In this document: positions 33,864 to 48,144 of the stretch, one piece after another
How positions within the stretch are numbered: the stretch's first letter is position 1
Layout of the letters: the number at the start of each line of letters is the position of its first letter
NCBI RefSeq assembly: GCF_000735355.1
Contig: NZ_JMPI01000073.1
Location: 32,911 to 96,910 of the forward strand
Direction: 5' to 3'
DNA: 64,000 bases
Source: Buttiauxella agrestis ATCC 33320
GTDB taxonomy: Bacteria; Pseudomonadota; Gammaproteobacteria; Enterobacterales; Enterobacteriaceae
Notes under the pieces: generated by a model
Databases searched by the model: none
What the model was told of the DNA's origin: nothing
The model's input: only the letters and a program-made list of their open reading frames with translations
Translations under genes and position numbers: made by a program

Positions 33864-34063
33864 AAGATTAGATTCCTGATAATGGCATTACGCCATGTGT
33901 TGTCGCTGACCTGTTTTACCCGTCGTCTTTCGCACTAAAGATACGTTGATTGCACGAAATTCTTTGGGTAAATATCCCGTATTCCGGGGCCCCGAGCCTT
34001 GTAGAGAGTGGGGTTATAGTTTTGGTAGTACTGCGGGGCGGGTCATTTTCGAGAACAACCTTC

Positions 34064-34093
34064 ACCCCAGCCTTCTCCCATTCAGGGAGAAGG
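34064..34093. other. Stem-loop in the glmU-glmS spacer
   Basis: CCTTCTCCC - ATTCA - GGGAGAAGG hairpin just after glmU. Its arm resembles the hairpin at 24893-24925. It may be part of the glmS leader or a repeated intergenic element. Confidence 0.55.
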
Positions 34094-34104
34094 AAAATCA
34101 AAAA

Positions 34105-35475
34105 TTACTTTTTCTTAACCGGGCGCTGCCAACCCTGAATATGGGTTTGCTTCACGCGGCTGATGACCAGTTCATCTTCACCAACATTACGGGTGACCGT
34201 CGTCCCTGCGCCAATCGTCGCACCACGCGCAACGGTGACCGGAGCCACCAGCTGGCTATCGGAACCGACAAACACATCATCACCGATGATGGTTTTAAAT
34301 TTATTGGCTCCATCATAATTACAGGTAATGGTGCCAGCACCGATATTCACGTTGTCGCCAATTTCGGCGTCGCCCAGGTAACTCAGGTGCCCAGCTTTAG
34401 ACCCCTTGCCGAGACGCGCTTTTTTCATCTCCACGAAGTTACCCACGTGTGCGCCTTCTGCCAGTTCAGCGCCGGGGCGTAAACGGGCGAATGGGCCGAT
34501 GGTGCAGGCCGCTGCGAGCGAGGCATCTTCCACAACGGTATACGGGCTGATTTCGCAGTCATCGCCAATTACGCTGTTTTTGATCACGCAACCGGTGCCA
34601 ATTTTCACTCGGTTACCCAATGTCACAACGCCTTCAATAATGACATTAGTATCAATTTCCACATCACGCCCGTGGGTCAGTTCACCACGGATATCGAAAC
34701 GCGCCGGATCGCGCAGCATAACGCCAGCCAGAAGCAGTTTCTCGGCTTGTTCACTCTGGTAGACGCGCTCAAGGCGGGAGAGTTGCAGGCGGTTGTTCAC
34801 GCCTTCCACTTCGCTTAAACGATCCGGGTGGACGGCAGTAATTTCGCGGCCTTCGTGATGTGCCAGGGCGATAATGTCGGTGATATAGAATTCACCCTGC
34901 GCATTGTTGTTATCGAGCTTCGATAGCCAGCGCTTCAGATCCGCGCCATTAGCCACCAGAATACCGGTGTTGATTTCATCAATTTTGCGCTGTTCGTCAG
35001 TCGCATCTTTGTGCTCAACGATACCGACAACTTTGCCGTTTTCACGAGCAATACGGCCATAACCGGTTGGATCGTCGAGTTTTACTGTCAGCAAACCAAT
35101 GCCGCCTTGCGGTTTGGCATCACGCAGGCGTTGCAGGGACTCAACGGAAATAAGCGGCACATCGCCGTAGAGCATCAGAATATCTTCGTCATCAGCAAAG
35201 AAGGGTGCCGCTTGCTGCATCGCATGACCAGTGCCCAGCTGTTCAGCCTGCAAGACCCAGTTCAGCGAACCATCGCTGAGCGTGTTTTTAAGCAAGTCAC
35301 CGCCGTGCCCATAAACCAGATGCACGCGTTGTGCGCCTAAATTATTAGCTGCATCAATAACATGCTGAACCATCGGTTTCCCGGCAAGGGTATGTAACAC
35401 CTTCGGGAGGTCTGAATACATGCGGGTCCCTTTGCCTGCGGCTAGGATAACCACGCTCATCGCACTGTTTGACAT
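34105..35475 (-). CDS. glmU: Bifunctional UDP-GlcNAc pyrophosphorylase / glucosamine-1-phosphate acetyltransferase
   Basis: Bifunctional enzyme completing UDP-GlcNAc synthesis. It is 456 residues, the same as E. coli. The N-terminal nucleotidyltransferase shows [15 protein letters not shown] near residue 11 and the LYGDVPL region. The C-terminal left-handed beta-helix consists of hexapeptide repeats (about residues 250-440, for example [25 protein letters not shown]), with an acetyltransferase site including [12 protein letters not shown]. It is transcribed with glmS. Confidence 0.99.
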   Translation of the reverse strand: MSNSAMSVVILAAGKGTRMYSDLPKVLHTLAGKPMVQHVIDAANNLGAQRVHLVYGHGGDLLKNTLSDGSLNWVLQAEQLGTGHAMQQAAPFFADDEDILMLYGDVPLISVESLQRLRDAKPQGGIGLLTVKLDDPTGYGRIARENGKVVGIVEHKDATDEQRKIDEINTGILVANGADLKRWLSKLDNNNAQGEFYITDIIALAHHEGREITAVHPDRLSEVEGVNNRLQLSRLERVYQSEQAEKLLLAGVMLRDPARFDIRGELTHGRDVEIDTNVIIEGVVTLGNRVKIGTGCVIKNSVIGDDCEISPYTVVEDASLAAACTIGPFARLRPGAELAEGAHVGNFVEMKKARLGKGSKAGHLSYLGDAEIGDNVNIGAGTITCNYDGANKFKTIIGDDVFVGSDSQLVAPVTVARGATIGAGTTVTRNVGEDELVISRVKQTHIQGWQRPVKKK

Positions 35476-35813
35476 ACGCGTCCTGACTTAAATTTGTGAG
35501 AGAAGTAAAACGATTTCACGTTGAAATTTCTACATATTTTGCAACAAAAAACGCAATGCCTAAAAAACAGGCTTCGACGGTGATTTTTAGTTGCCCATGT
35601 GCTCAATTGTAGGTGGATAAGGTCGCAAAAAGTACTTCTGAAATGACAAAAGCCATATATCTCTATGGATTAAGACTTCTTTTCAGATTGAAACAAAGCT
35701 ACCCCACATAATTGGTAGTTCGTGTTTTAAAAATCTGCCTTTGTGATAAACATAAAAGAAACAATGTTTCATTTTTATACATAATGACGCCGACATTGAT
35801 AAGGAGAATAAAA
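35476..35813. other. Divergent glmU / pelX intergenic region
   Basis: A 338-base gap with no gene. The right end holds the KdgR-like box and the pelX ribosome site; the left part must contain the glmU promoter. I could not pick out convincing NagC sites or -10/-35 pairs by eye. A small GCCT/AGGC hairpin around 35560-35573 is the only other structure. Confidence 0.6.
35755..35773. promoter_or_regulatory. Probable KdgR box upstream of pelX
   Basis: AAAGAAACAATGTTTCATT matches the KdgR consensus AATRAAAYRYYRTTTYATT at 17 of 19 positions and lies about 40 bases before the pelX ATG, a good place for a repressor site. Confidence 0.72.
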
Positions 35814-37991
35814 ATGGCGTCAAAAATACCTCTGGCTCTCACGCTTTGCGGCGTAGCTTTATCGCTACCGGCGACAGCACAGCAACAGCCCATCTGGCAT
35901 GCGATTGCTTTTGGGCAATCAACAGATGTTAACTTTTCATCCAACGTATTGCCTGAAAAAGTCGGCGTAAATAACGTCACGATCGATGGCAAAAAACTCA
36001 CTACCGCTGATAACGCCGATCTTTCTAAACCGATAACCATTGAGAGCCGCGGCGGCAAAATTGCGAACTCTCACGATGGACTCACTTTCTTCTATACCGC
36101 ACTGCCCGCCAGTGAGAATTTTGTCTTACAGGCAACGGTGACCGTCGATCAGTTTGGCCCTGAAAATGGTGCCAAACCAGCCGCTCAGGAAGGTGCTGGT
36201 TTACTGGTGAGGGATGTATTAGGAAACCCGCGCCAGGAGCCATTAAAAGAGGGTTACGAAGAGTTCCCGGCAGCGTCAAACATGGTGATGAACGCCATTA
36301 TGACGCAGGATAAAAAAGATGCATCGCGCGTGAAAATGCAGGCGATTACTCGTGATGGCATTTCGCAGCCGTGGGGAAATACTGGCTCAACGATTTCACG
36401 TAAAAGCTATCAGGAAGCGGTAGAGCTCAGAAAAATGCCGACTTTCCGCATGAAACTCGAGCGTACGAATGAAGGTTTTATCACTTCATGGGCTGCGGCC
36501 GGAAGCGACACATGGGTTTCTGAAAATGTAAAACGCGCCGATATCATTACCGCTCAGGATAAAAACCAGTATTACGTGGGCTTCTTTGCGTCGAGGAATG
36601 CAAAAATTACCGTAAGTGATGCGTCGCTCGAAACCAGCGCAGCGCAAACTGTTGCCTCAGCTGCGTTCGAGCCAAAAGCGTGGCCAGTAGTGATGCAAAT
36701 TGCTTCGCCACCAAAGAGCACCACCAGCGAATACGTGGTACAGGCACGCGCTAACTATGACGGCAACTTCACCGTACGCCAGGACGAAGTTGTGATCGGT
36801 CAGGAAAAAGCTGCGAAAGCAGGTGAAATGTTCTCACTGCCTACCACGCTGAAAGAGCGCAACAGCTTTACCGTGACTTTTACCCCAACCAGCGGAAAAA
36901 GCAAAACGCCCGTCAGTCAGAGCTTTGACGTCGAGCAAGTGAAAAACCTGAATGGCGCTACGTTGTATGTCGCTCCAGATGGGGTTTCAAGCAATCAGGG
37001 GTCAAAAGAAGCACCATTAGATTTGGCCAGCGCAATATCACTCATCCAACCTGGAGGAAAAATCATCCTGAGTAGTGGTGAGTACCCACAAACTACCATT
37101 CCAACCCCTGACAGCGGTTTAAAAGGCAAACTGAAAACCCTGGAAGCTGACGGCAAAGTGGTGGTTCGTGGTTTATTGCTCGATGGTAACTACTGGCATG
37201 TTAAAGGCATTGAAGTCACCGATAAGAGTTTGAGAGTACAGGGTAGCAACAACCTTATCGAAAACGTCGTCGCCTATAAAAATGACGATACCGGCATTCA
37301 GATTTCCTCGCCAGCCGATGTAGGCCGTCCACTTTGGGCAAGCTACAACCGCGTCGTTAATTCTGAATCCTTCAATAATGAAGACCCAGGCAAAATCAAC
37401 GCAGATGGATTCGCGGTGAAAATGCGTGTCGGGGATGGCAACCGTCTTGAGGGTTGTTATGCGCACGACAACATTGATGATGGCTATGATTTATTCAACA
37501 AGATTGAAGACGGCGCGAATGGCGTTGTGGTGATCGAGAATTCAATTGCCCGTAACAACACCAGCAACGGTTTTAAACTGGGTGGGGAAGGGCAGCCTGT
37601 CGCACATGAAATCCACAACAGCATTGCTATTGGTAACCACCTCGATGGCTTTACCGATAACTTCAATCCGGGTGCGCTGGTGGTGGCAAATAATGTCGCT
37701 GTCGATAACCAACGCTTTAACTACATCTTCCGTCCAAGCCCTTATGGAAGTGCTGAAACTCAGGGCAAGTTCACCGATAACATTTCATTGCGCAGTACAG
37801 ACGGGAAATATGATGATGCCATTTCCGGGCGCGTAGATGGCAGTAATTACTTCATTCGTGATGGCAAAACAGAGAACAGCGAAGGGAAGCAACTGAGTGT
37901 TAAAGATTATCAGTCGCTGACGTTGCCCGTGCCTTTGCAACGTAATGCCGATGGTTCATTTAAAACCGGCGAGTTTCTGACGAAGCAGTAA
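35814..37991 (+). CDS. pelX: Periplasmic exopolygalacturonate lyase (PelX-like, polysaccharide lyase family 9)
   Basis: A 725-residue secreted pectate lyase of family 9, which cleaves polygalacturonate or its oligomers by beta-elimination. A signal peptide (residues 1-22, cut after PATA) sends it to the periplasm. The C-terminal half (from about residue 385, LYVAPDGVSSNQGSKEAPLDL) is a parallel beta-helix. The expected calcium ligands and catalytic base are visible: Asp531 in NADGF, Asp555/Asp556/Asp559 in DDGYDLF, Lys588 in NGFKLGGEG. The N-terminal half resembles the extra domain of Dickeya PelX. AAGGAG precedes the ATG, and upstream frame codons are rejected. Regulation by KdgR is likely. 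Confidence 0.88.
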   Translation: MASKIPLALTLCGVALSLPATAQQQPIWHAIAFGQSTDVNFSSNVLPEKVGVNNVTIDGKKLTTADNADLSKPITIESRGGKIANSHDGLTFFYTALPASENFVLQATVTVDQFGPENGAKPAAQEGAGLLVRDVLGNPRQEPLKEGYEEFPAASNMVMNAIMTQDKKDASRVKMQAITRDGISQPWGNTGSTISRKSYQEAVELRKMPTFRMKLERTNEGFITSWAAAGSDTWVSENVKRADIITAQDKNQYYVGFFASRNAKITVSDASLETSAAQTVASAAFEPKAWPVVMQIASPPKSTTSEYVVQARANYDGNFTVRQDEVVIGQEKAAKAGEMFSLPTTLKERNSFTVTFTPTSGKSKTPVSQSFDVEQVKNLNGATLYVAPDGVSSNQGSKEAPLDLASAISLIQPGGKIILSSGEYPQTTIPTPDSGLKGKLKTLEADGKVVVRGLLLDGNYWHVKGIEVTDKSLRVQGSNNLIENVVAYKNDDTGIQISSPADVGRPLWASYNRVVNSESFNNEDPGKINADGFAVKMRVGDGNRLEGCYAHDNIDDGYDLFNKIEDGANGVVVIENSIARNNTSNGFKLGGEGQPVAHEIHNSIAIGNHLDGFTDNFNPGALVVANNVAVDNQRFNYIFRPSPYGSAETQGKFTDNISLRSTDGKYDDAISGRVDGSNYFIRDGKTENSEGKQLSVKDYQSLTLPVPLQRNADGSFKTGEFLTKQ

Positions 37992-38004
37992 AAACGTTCA
38001 GACG

Positions 38005-38046
38005 AAAAAAATGCCAGTCAGGGAAACCTGGCTGGCATTTGTCTTT
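38005..38046 (+). terminator. Terminator between pelX and atpC
   Basis: AATGCCAGTCAGG - GAAA - CCTGGCTGGCATT stem with A and T stretches around it, between convergent genes; probably acts in both directions. Confidence 0.85.
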
Positions 38047-38058
38047 TCAAGCAGGTAG

Positions 38059-38478
38059 TTACATCGCTTTTCTGGTCAACTCGATAACACGAAGTTTCGC
38101 GATCGCTTTAGCCAGTTCAGCAGAAGCCTGAGCGTAGTCCACATCACCGTGGGAGCTGTGGATGCGCTCTTCCGCTTTACGCTTCGCTTCCAGGGCCCGA
38201 GCTTCGTCGAGATCCTGGCCGCGAATTGCGGTATCGGCCAGCACGGTTACCGTGCCAGGCTGCACTTCCAACACACCACCGGACAGGTAGATATACTCTT
38301 CATGTCCGTGCTGTTTAACGATGCGGATCATACCAGGCTTAATGGCGGTGAGTAACGGGGCGTGGCCAGGGAAAATACCCAGCTCACCTTCGCTACCCGT
38401 TACCTGGATCTTCTCGACCAGACCGGAGAACATTTGGCTCTCCGCGCTGACGACGTCCAGGTGATAAGTCATTGCCAT
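38059..38478 (-). CDS. atpC: ATP synthase F1 epsilon subunit
   Basis: Central-stalk subunit that inhibits ATP hydrolysis. It is 139 residues, the same as E. coli. The N-terminal beta-sandwich ([29 protein letters not shown]) and C-terminal two-helix inhibitory arm ([16 protein letters not shown]...[13 protein letters not shown]) are complete. It is the last gene of the atpIBEFHAGDC operon. Confidence 0.99.
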   Translation of the reverse strand: MAMTYHLDVVSAESQMFSGLVEKIQVTGSEGELGIFPGHAPLLTAIKPGMIRIVKQHGHEEYIYLSGGVLEVQPGTVTVLADTAIRGQDLDEARALEAKRKAEERIHSSHGDVDYAQASAELAKAIAKLRVIELTRKAM

Positions 38479-38498
38479 GTCACCCTCCGATTAAGGCG

Positions 38499-40773
<2,275 letters not shown>

Positions 40774-40823
40774 GAGCTTCTCCTCAATGCCTTGCGGCTT
40801 GCCCTAAGACAAGCCGCCAGACT

Positions 40824-42365
40824 TTACCAGGACTGAGTTGCTTTGAAGGAATCGAGGATGCCTTTCAGCTTGCCTTCGATTTCGTCGTTGTAGCCACCAG
40901 ATTGGTTGATTTCTTGCATCAGTGGAGCATGGTCACGGTCAACATAAGCCAGCAGAGCGGCTTCGAAGCTACCGATTTTAGCCAGTTCCACATCTTCGAG
41001 GTAACCACGTTCAGCTGCGAACAGAACCAGAGACTGCTGCGCAACAGACATCGGCGCATATTGTTTCTGCTTCAGAAGCTCGGTCACTTTTTGACCGTGG
41101 CTCAACTGTTTACGGGTCGCATCGTCAAGGTCTGATGCAAACTGAGAGAACGCAGCCAGTTCACGATACTGTGCCAGAGCGGTACGAATACCACCGGACA
41201 GTTTTTTCATGATCTTGGTCTGAGCAGCACCACCAACACGGGATACGGAGATACCCGGGTTAACCGCAGGACGAATACCGGCGTTAAACAGTGTTGATTC
41301 CAGGAAGATCTGACCATCGGTAATAGAAATTACGTTGGTCGGAACGAACGCGGAAACGTCACCCGCTTGCGTTTCGATAATCGGAAGCGCAGTCAGGGAA
41401 CCTGTTTTGCCTTTCACTTCACCCTTGGTGAATGCTTCAACGTATTCAGCGTTAACACGCGCAGCACGTTCCAGCAGACGGGAGTGGAGATAGAATACGT
41501 CACCTGGGTAAGCTTCACGACCTGGTGGACGACGAAGCAGCAGGGAAATCTGACGATAAGCAACAGCCTGTTTGGACAGGTCATCATAAATGATCAGTGC
41601 ATCTTCACCACGGTCACGGAAGTATTCACCCATCGCGCAACCGGAGTACGGTGCCAGGTATTGCAGTGCAGCAGATTCTGATGCAGTCGCAACAACAACG
41701 ATAGTGTTAGACAGTGCGCCGTGCTCTTCCAGTTTACGAACCACGTTAGAGATAGTGGATGCTTTCTGGCCGATAGCAACGTAGATACATTTGATGCCGG
41801 AATCACGCTGGTTGATGATGGCATCGATTGCCAGAGCAGTTTTACCTGTCTGACGGTCACCGATGATAAGTTCACGCTGACCACGACCGATTGGGATCAT
41901 GGCATCGACGGACTTATAACCAGTCTGTACAGGCTGGTCTACGGATTGACGTTCGATTACACCTGGTGCGATCGCTTCAACGGCAGCAAAACCGTCATGC
42001 TCAAGCGGACCTTTACCATCGATTGGTGCACCCAGGGTGTTCACCACGCGGCCCAACAGGCCACGGCCTACCGGTACTTCAAGAATACGACCAGTACACT
42101 TAACTTTCATGCCTTCGGCAAGGTCAGCGTACGGACCCATTACTACTGCACCAACAGAGTCGCGCTCGAGGTTCAGTGCAATGGCGTAACGGTTTCCCGG
42201 AAGGGAAATCATCTCACCCTGCATGACATCGGCCAGGCCGTGTACGCGGATGATACCGTCACTTACAGAAACGATTGTACCTTCGTTGTGAGCCTCGCTC
42301 ACAACACTGAACTGAGCAATGCGCTGCTTGATCAGTTCGCTGATTTCGGTGGAATTCAGTTGCAT
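40824..42365 (-). CDS. atpA: ATP synthase F1 alpha subunit
   Basis: Non-catalytic nucleotide-binding subunit of F1. It is 513 residues, as in E. coli, starting [16 protein letters not shown]. The P-loop GDRQTGKTA near residue 169, Walker [14 protein letters not shown] and the arginine finger in [13 protein letters not shown] are present. Confidence 0.99.
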   Translation of the reverse strand: MQLNSTEISELIKQRIAQFSVVSEAHNEGTIVSVSDGIIRVHGLADVMQGEMISLPGNRYAIALNLERDSVGAVVMGPYADLAEGMKVKCTGRILEVPVGRGLLGRVVNTLGAPIDGKGPLEHDGFAAVEAIAPGVIERQSVDQPVQTGYKSVDAMIPIGRGQRELIIGDRQTGKTALAIDAIINQRDSGIKCIYVAIGQKASTISNVVRKLEEHGALSNTIVVVATASESAALQYLAPYSGCAMGEYFRDRGEDALIIYDDLSKQAVAYRQISLLLRRPPGREAYPGDVFYLHSRLLERAARVNAEYVEAFTKGEVKGKTGSLTALPIIETQAGDVSAFVPTNVISITDGQIFLESTLFNAGIRPAVNPGISVSRVGGAAQTKIMKKLSGGIRTALAQYRELAAFSQFASDLDDATRKQLSHGQKVTELLKQKQYAPMSVAQQSLVLFAAERGYLEDVELAKIGSFEAALLAYVDRDHAPLMQEINQSGGYNDEIEGKLKGILDSFKATQSW

Positions 42366-42377
42366 GCTCCAGTCCCC

Positions 42378-42911
42378 TTAAGACTGCAAGACGTCTGTCA
42401 GGCGATTAAGACGGCCGCGTACGCTTCCATCAATAACCATATCACCTGCGCGGATAATGACACCCGCTATTACAGACTTGTCAATTTTGCAATTCAGCTT
42501 AACTTTGCGTGACAGACGTTTTTCCATCGCGGCGCTGATTTTCGAAAGCTGGTCTTCGTTTAATACGTTGGCAGAAGTCACTTCGACTTCAACGGTAGCC
42601 TCTTGGGCTGCACGTAATTGAACGAATTGCTCAAGAACATCAGGAAGAACTTTCAGACGCCCATTTTCAGCCATCACCTTAATCAGGTTCTGGCCATTGG
42701 CGTCTAACTGGTCACCACAGATGGAGATAAACGACGCAGAGAGAGTATCCGGAGCTAAAGCGCCGGAAAGAAGCTCTGCTACTTGTTCGTTTTTAGACAC
42801 CTCAGCGGCGAAACCCAGCATATGCTGCCAGTTATCAACGCTTTGGTGCTCGACGGCAAAGTCAAAAGCTGCTTTGGCGTAGGGGCGAGCTACAGTTACA
42901 AATTCAGACAT
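42378..42911 (-). CDS. atpH: ATP synthase F1 delta subunit
   Basis: Peripheral-stalk connector on top of F1. It is 177 residues, as in E. coli, with the helical N-terminal domain ([22 protein letters not shown]) and a C-terminal part that joins subunit b. Located 12 bases upstream of atpA and 14 bases after atpF. Confidence 0.99.
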   Translation of the reverse strand: MSEFVTVARPYAKAAFDFAVEHQSVDNWQHMLGFAAEVSKNEQVAELLSGALAPDTLSASFISICGDQLDANGQNLIKVMAENGRLKVLPDVLEQFVQLRAAQEATVEVEVTSANVLNEDQLSKISAAMEKRLSRKVKLNCKIDKSVIAGVIIRAGDMVIDGSVRGRLNRLTDVLQS

Positions 42912-42925
42912 CAGCCCCTCCCTCC

Positions 42926-43396
42926 TTACAGTTCAGCGACCAGTTTATCAACGATGTCGCTGTTAGCAGCTTCATCCACGGAACGTTCAATGATCTTCTC
43001 GGCACCGGCGATAGCCAGCAGAGCCACTTGCTTACGCAGTTCTTCACGAGCGCGTTTACGCTCTGCGTCGATTTCTGCCTGAGCCTGTGCAACGATTTTG
43101 TCACGTTCCTGCTCTGCCTCGGTTTTAGCTTCTTCAAGGATCTGAGAGCGGCGTTTGTTAGCCTGCTCGATGATCACCTGAGCTTCCGCTTTGGCTTTTT
43201 TCAGCTGGTCGGTCGCGTTGGCCTGTGCAAGGTCAAGGTCCTTTTTGGCACGTTCTGCAGAAGAGAGGCCATCAGCAATTTCTTGTTGACGCTTCTCGAT
43301 GGCAGCCATGATCGGCGGCCATACGTACTTCATGCAGAACAGAACAAACAGGACAAACGCGATGGCCTGGCCGAGGATTGTTGCGTTAAGATTCAC
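42926..43396 (-). CDS. atpF: ATP synthase Fo subunit b
   Basis: Peripheral-stalk subunit, 156 residues, as in E. coli. One N-terminal membrane helix ([26 protein letters not shown]) is followed by a long charged, coiled-coil helix rich in Ala, Glu, Lys and Arg that dimerises and reaches delta. Confidence 0.99.
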   Translation of the reverse strand: MNLNATILGQAIAFVLFVLFCMKYVWPPIMAAIEKRQQEIADGLSSAERAKKDLDLAQANATDQLKKAKAEAQVIIEQANKRRSQILEEAKTEAEQERDKIVAQAQAEIDAERKRAREELRKQVALLAIAGAEKIIERSVDEAANSDIVDKLVAEL

Positions 43397-43446
43397 AGCA
43401 CAATGCCTCTTTGTTAGTTAACGTTCTGATATTGCTTGATATATTA

Positions 43447-43715
<269 letters not shown>

Positions 43716-43745
43716 TCAGTTAAAACACAGTAGTGGTAAGTAAAA

Positions 43746-44953
<1,208 letters not shown>

Positions 44954-45571
44954 GGCTTATCCTAACTCCTGCTCCCTTCGGGGTATGTCGCGCTGGTATA
45001 AAACTGCCTTTAGGTCTTTGAGTCAAGCCTCAAAAAGCGAGCAAATTATACGGTGCGGCCCCGTGATTTCAAACAATAAGTAGCAAAAAGGTGAACAAAT
45101 GTTTAAATATTTTCCAGCACAGTTATTTTTCAACTTTTGAGTTATACCGACTATTTTGCTAAAAACCTCAAACAACCGAAATAGCCGCCTAATAAAGCGT
45201 GCACCAGATCACAAATAAAACATCTCATAGCCATTATACATTTGTCTGTCTCATAAAGTGCGAAACACAGATGCCTGATAAATAAGCTGATTACTGTCTA
45301 CTCTATTTAAAATAGCCTGAAACATCATTAAAACAATTCATTGACATTTTTATTAATATTTTAACAACCCTCTGAGTATGAAACCCAGACAATATTTAGC
45401 AGGGTTATATTTTCAGGGTTGACTACTTTCAAAATCAACAAGCCGTTTAGAGTTAACAACAATGCAAACACTAGTTAAGCTATTGTTAAATGTAACGAGA
45501 AATGTCAGACATTTCCCCTTGTATTTTTAACCTTAACGAAACAATCCTTTTTAGCTTTTTTTTGATAAATA
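44954..45571. other. AT-rich rsmG-atpI intergenic region with the atp promoter
   Basis: A 618-base gap with no convincing gene. It holds the atp promoter (45045-45072), an isolated TTGACA at 45341-45346 without a good -10, and a perfect short inverted repeat GAAATGT-CAG-ACATTTC at 45499-45515. A gap of similar length is found here in E. coli. Confidence 0.7.
45045..45072 (-). promoter_or_regulatory. atp operon promoter
   Basis: On the minus strand TTGAAA (-35, 45067-45072) and TATAAT (-10, 45045-45050) are separated by 16 bases, resembling the main promoter of the E. coli atp operon. Confidence 0.8.
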
Positions 45572-46195
45572 TTAAGTTTTGTTTGGCTTAATCATCACCA
45601 GATGACGCTCCCCATCCAGTTCTGGCACCTGCAAGCGGATAACCTCTTCGACGCTAAATTCAGCAGGCAGTGCCGCGATTTCCTCATCCGGACGCTGACC
45701 CTTAAGCGCATAAAAACGGCCATTCTCTGCGGGCAAGTGCTTACACCAGGTCACCATATCGGTCATCGATGCAAAAGCACGGCTGATTACGCCATCAAAT
45801 GGTGGCTCCGCCGGGAACTCTTCCACACGACTTTGCACTGGCGTGATGTTTTCAAGATGCAGCTCATGCTGAACCTGTCGCAAGAATCGAACCCGCTTAC
45901 CAAGACTATCCAGCAGGGTAAAATGCGAGTCAGGGCGCACAATCGCTAATGGTATGCCCGGCAAACCAGGACCTGTTCCCACATCGATAAAACGCGAACC
46001 CTGCAAGTGCGGTTCAACCACGATACTGTCGAGAATATGACGAACCAGCATTTCATCAGGATGACGCACTGAGGTCAGGTTGTAGGCTTTGTTCCACTTG
46101 TGGAGCAGTTCAACATAACCCACCAACTGTTGTTTCTGGTTTTCTGGCAGCGTAATGCCTGCGCTATCCAGCAGGCGATTCAGTTTGTTAAGCAC
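45572..46195 (-). CDS. rsmG: 16S rRNA (guanine527-N7)-methyltransferase
   Basis: Methyltransferase using S-adenosylmethionine to modify G527 of 16S rRNA. It is 207 residues, as in E. coli, starting at GTG ([13 protein letters not shown]). The SAM-binding motif [17 protein letters not shown] lies near residue 75. It is downstream of mnmG, with a terminator-like hairpin in between, as in the classical gidA-gidB arrangement. Confidence 0.98.
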   Translation of the reverse strand: MLNKLNRLLDSAGITLPENQKQQLVGYVELLHKWNKAYNLTSVRHPDEMLVRHILDSIVVEPHLQGSRFIDVGTGPGLPGIPLAIVRPDSHFTLLDSLGKRVRFLRQVQHELHLENITPVQSRVEEFPAEPPFDGVISRAFASMTDMVTWCKHLPAENGRFYALKGQRPDEEIAALPAEFSVEEVIRLQVPELDGERHLVMIKPNKT

Positions 46196-46211
46196 GACGG
46201 TAAATACCCAT

Positions 46212-46241
46212 AAAAAAAACGGGTCAGGAAATCCTGACCCT
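46212..46241 (-). terminator. Terminator-like hairpin between mnmG and rsmG
   Basis: Minus strand GGGTCAGG - ATTT - CCTGACCC stem followed by G and eight T. It would end or attenuate mnmG transcription before rsmG. Confidence 0.85.
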
Positions 46242-46254
46242 GAAATATGTTATA

Positions 46255-48144
46255 TCAAGCGCTACGACGCAGCAGACCTTGCTTTTTTAACCAGACAAGC
46301 AAGATTGAAATTGCTGCCGGAGTCACACCGGAAATGCGCGATGCCTGCCCGATCGAAACCGGTTTGTGATCGTTAAGCTTGGCAATCACTTCGTTAGAAA
46401 GCCCGCTGACCTGGTGGTAATCCAGCGTTGCAGGCAACAACGTATTCTCGTTACGTTGCTGTTTTTCAATCTCTTCTTGCTGACGCGCAATGTAGCCTTC
46501 GTATTTAACCTGAATTTCCACCTGCTCCGCAGATTGTGGATCCTCAAGTCCTGGCGCAAACACCGATAATTGCATCATTTCAGCATAGGTCATTTCTGGG
46601 CGACGCAGCAGATCTTCGCCATTTGCTTCACGAGACAACGGTGCGCTGAGTTTTGCATTCACTTCTTCGACGCTCTCAGAATGCGGATGTAGCCAGATGT
46701 CTTTCAGACGCTGGCGCTCAAGCTCAATGCTTTCGAGCTTCTCGTTAAAGCGTGCCCAGCGAGCATCGTCCACCAGCCCCATTTCGCGGCCAGCTGCAGT
46801 TAAGCGCAGATCGGCGTTGTCTTCACGCAGCATCAGGCGGTATTCAGCACGAGAGGTAAACATGCGGTACGGTTCTTTGGTGCCAAGAGTGCAAAGATCG
46901 TCAACCAGTACGCCCAGATAAGCCTGATCGCGACGAGGTGCCCAGCCCTCTTTCTCAGCAGAGAAACGAGCGGCATTCAGACCTGCCAGCAAACCTTGTG
47001 CAGCAGCTTCTTCGTAACCGGTGGTGCCGTTAATTTGTCCGGCAAAGAACAGACCCTGGATATATTTACTTTCCAGAGTTGGCTTGAGGTCACGAGGATC
47101 GAAGAAATCATATTCGATGGCGTAACCAGGACGAACGATCTTCGCATTTTCCATCCCTTCCATCGACCGGACAATTTGCATCTGAACGTCAAACGGCAGG
47201 CTGGTCGAGATGCCGTTTGGATAGATTTCATTGCTGGTTAAGCCTTCAGGCTCAAGGAAGATCTGATGCTGGTTACGGTCGGCAAAACGCATCACTTTGT
47301 CTTCGATAGACGGGCAATAACGTGGGCCAATGCCTTCGATAACACCGGCATACATCGGGCTGCGATCGAGATTATTACGAATAACGTCATGCGTTTTTTC
47401 GTTGGTGTGCGTGATGTAACACGGCACTTGCGCAGGGTGTTGGTTCACATTTCCCATGAACGAGAACACCGGCATTGGGTTATCCCCATGCTGCTGGGCA
47501 AGTACGCTGAAATCTATGGTGCGAGCGTCAATACGAGGTGGAGTACCGGTTTTTAGACGGCTGACACGCAGTGGCAGTTCTCGCAGACGGCGAGACAGGG
47601 AGATGGACGGCGGATCGCCTGCACGGCCACCGCTGTAGTTATCCAGCCCGATATGAATTTTGCCATCCAGGAATGTCCCGACAGTCAGAACCACGGACTT
47701 GGCACGGAACTTCAGCCCCATCTGGGTGACAGCACCCACAACGCGATCGTTCTCGACAATCAGATCTTCAACCGCCTGTTGGAAGATCATCAGGTTCGGT
47801 TGGTTTTCCAGTGCAGTGCGCACCGCCTGCCGATACAGCACGCGGTCAGCCTGAGCACGAGTGGCCCGTACGGCTGGCCCTTTGCTGGCGTTTAGTATCC
47901 TAAACTGGATACCGGCATGGTCGATAGCTTTGGCCATCAAACCACCGAGTGCGTCCACTTCTTTAACCAGATGTCCCTTGCCAATACCGCCGATTGCCGG
48001 GTTACAAGACATCTGTCCCAGAGTGTCGATATTGTGTGTCAAAAGAAGGGTTTGTTGGCCCATCCGTGCAGCGGCCATTGCAGCCTCAGTGCCTGCATGA
48101 CCCCCGCCAATGATGATGACGTCAAAAGGATCTGGATAAAACAT
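46255..48144 (-). CDS. mnmG: tRNA uridine-5-carboxymethylaminomethyl modification enzyme MnmG
   Basis: FAD-dependent partner of MnmE in U34 modification of tRNA. It is 629 residues, as in E. coli. The FAD-binding [17 protein letters not shown] is at about residues 13-29; the conserved [16 protein letters not shown] holds a redox Cys; C-terminal helical domain includes [18 protein letters not shown]. It stands next to oriC, whose activity its transcription can influence. Confidence 0.99.
   Translation of the reverse strand: MFYPDPFDVIIIGGGHAGTEAAMAAARMGQQTLLLTHNIDTLGQMSCNPAIGGIGKGHLVKEVDALGGLMAKAIDHAGIQFRILNASKGPAVRATRAQADRVLYRQAVRTALENQPNLMIFQQAVEDLIVENDRVVGAVTQMGLKFRAKSVVLTVGTFLDGKIHIGLDNYSGGRAGDPPSISLSRRLRELPLRVSRLKTGTPPRIDARTIDFSVLAQQHGDNPMPVFSFMGNVNQHPAQVPCYITHTNEKTHDVIRNNLDRSPMYAGVIEGIGPRYCPSIEDKVMRFADRNQHQIFLEPEGLTSNEIYPNGISTSLPFDVQMQIVRSMEGMENAKIVRPGYAIEYDFFDPRDLKPTLESKYIQGLFFAGQINGTTGYEEAAAQGLLAGLNAARFSAEKEGWAPRRDQAYLGVLVDDLCTLGTKEPYRMFTSRAEYRLMLREDNADLRLTAAGREMGLVDDARWARFNEKLESIELERQRLKDIWLHPHSESVEEVNAKLSAPLSREANGEDLLRRPEMTYAEMMQLSVFAPGLEDPQSAEQVEIQVKYEGYIARQQEEIEKQQRNENTLLPATLDYHQVSGLSNEVIAKLNDHKPVSIGQASRISGVTPAAISILLVWLKKQGLLRRSA

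Noticed and set aside
35500..35700. NagC sites upstream of glmU
   Set aside because: E. coli glmU is NagC-activated, but no convincing NagC-type sequence was recognisable here.
41721..42512. 263-codon plus-strand open frame opposite atpA/atpH
   Set aside because: Antisense to highly conserved ATP synthase genes; low-complexity Thr/Asp/Asn-rich translation.
45100..45571. Possible small RNA or leader gene in the rsmG-atpI gap
   Set aside because: There is an isolated TTGACA and a short inverted repeat, but no matching -10 and terminator pair could be found by eye.
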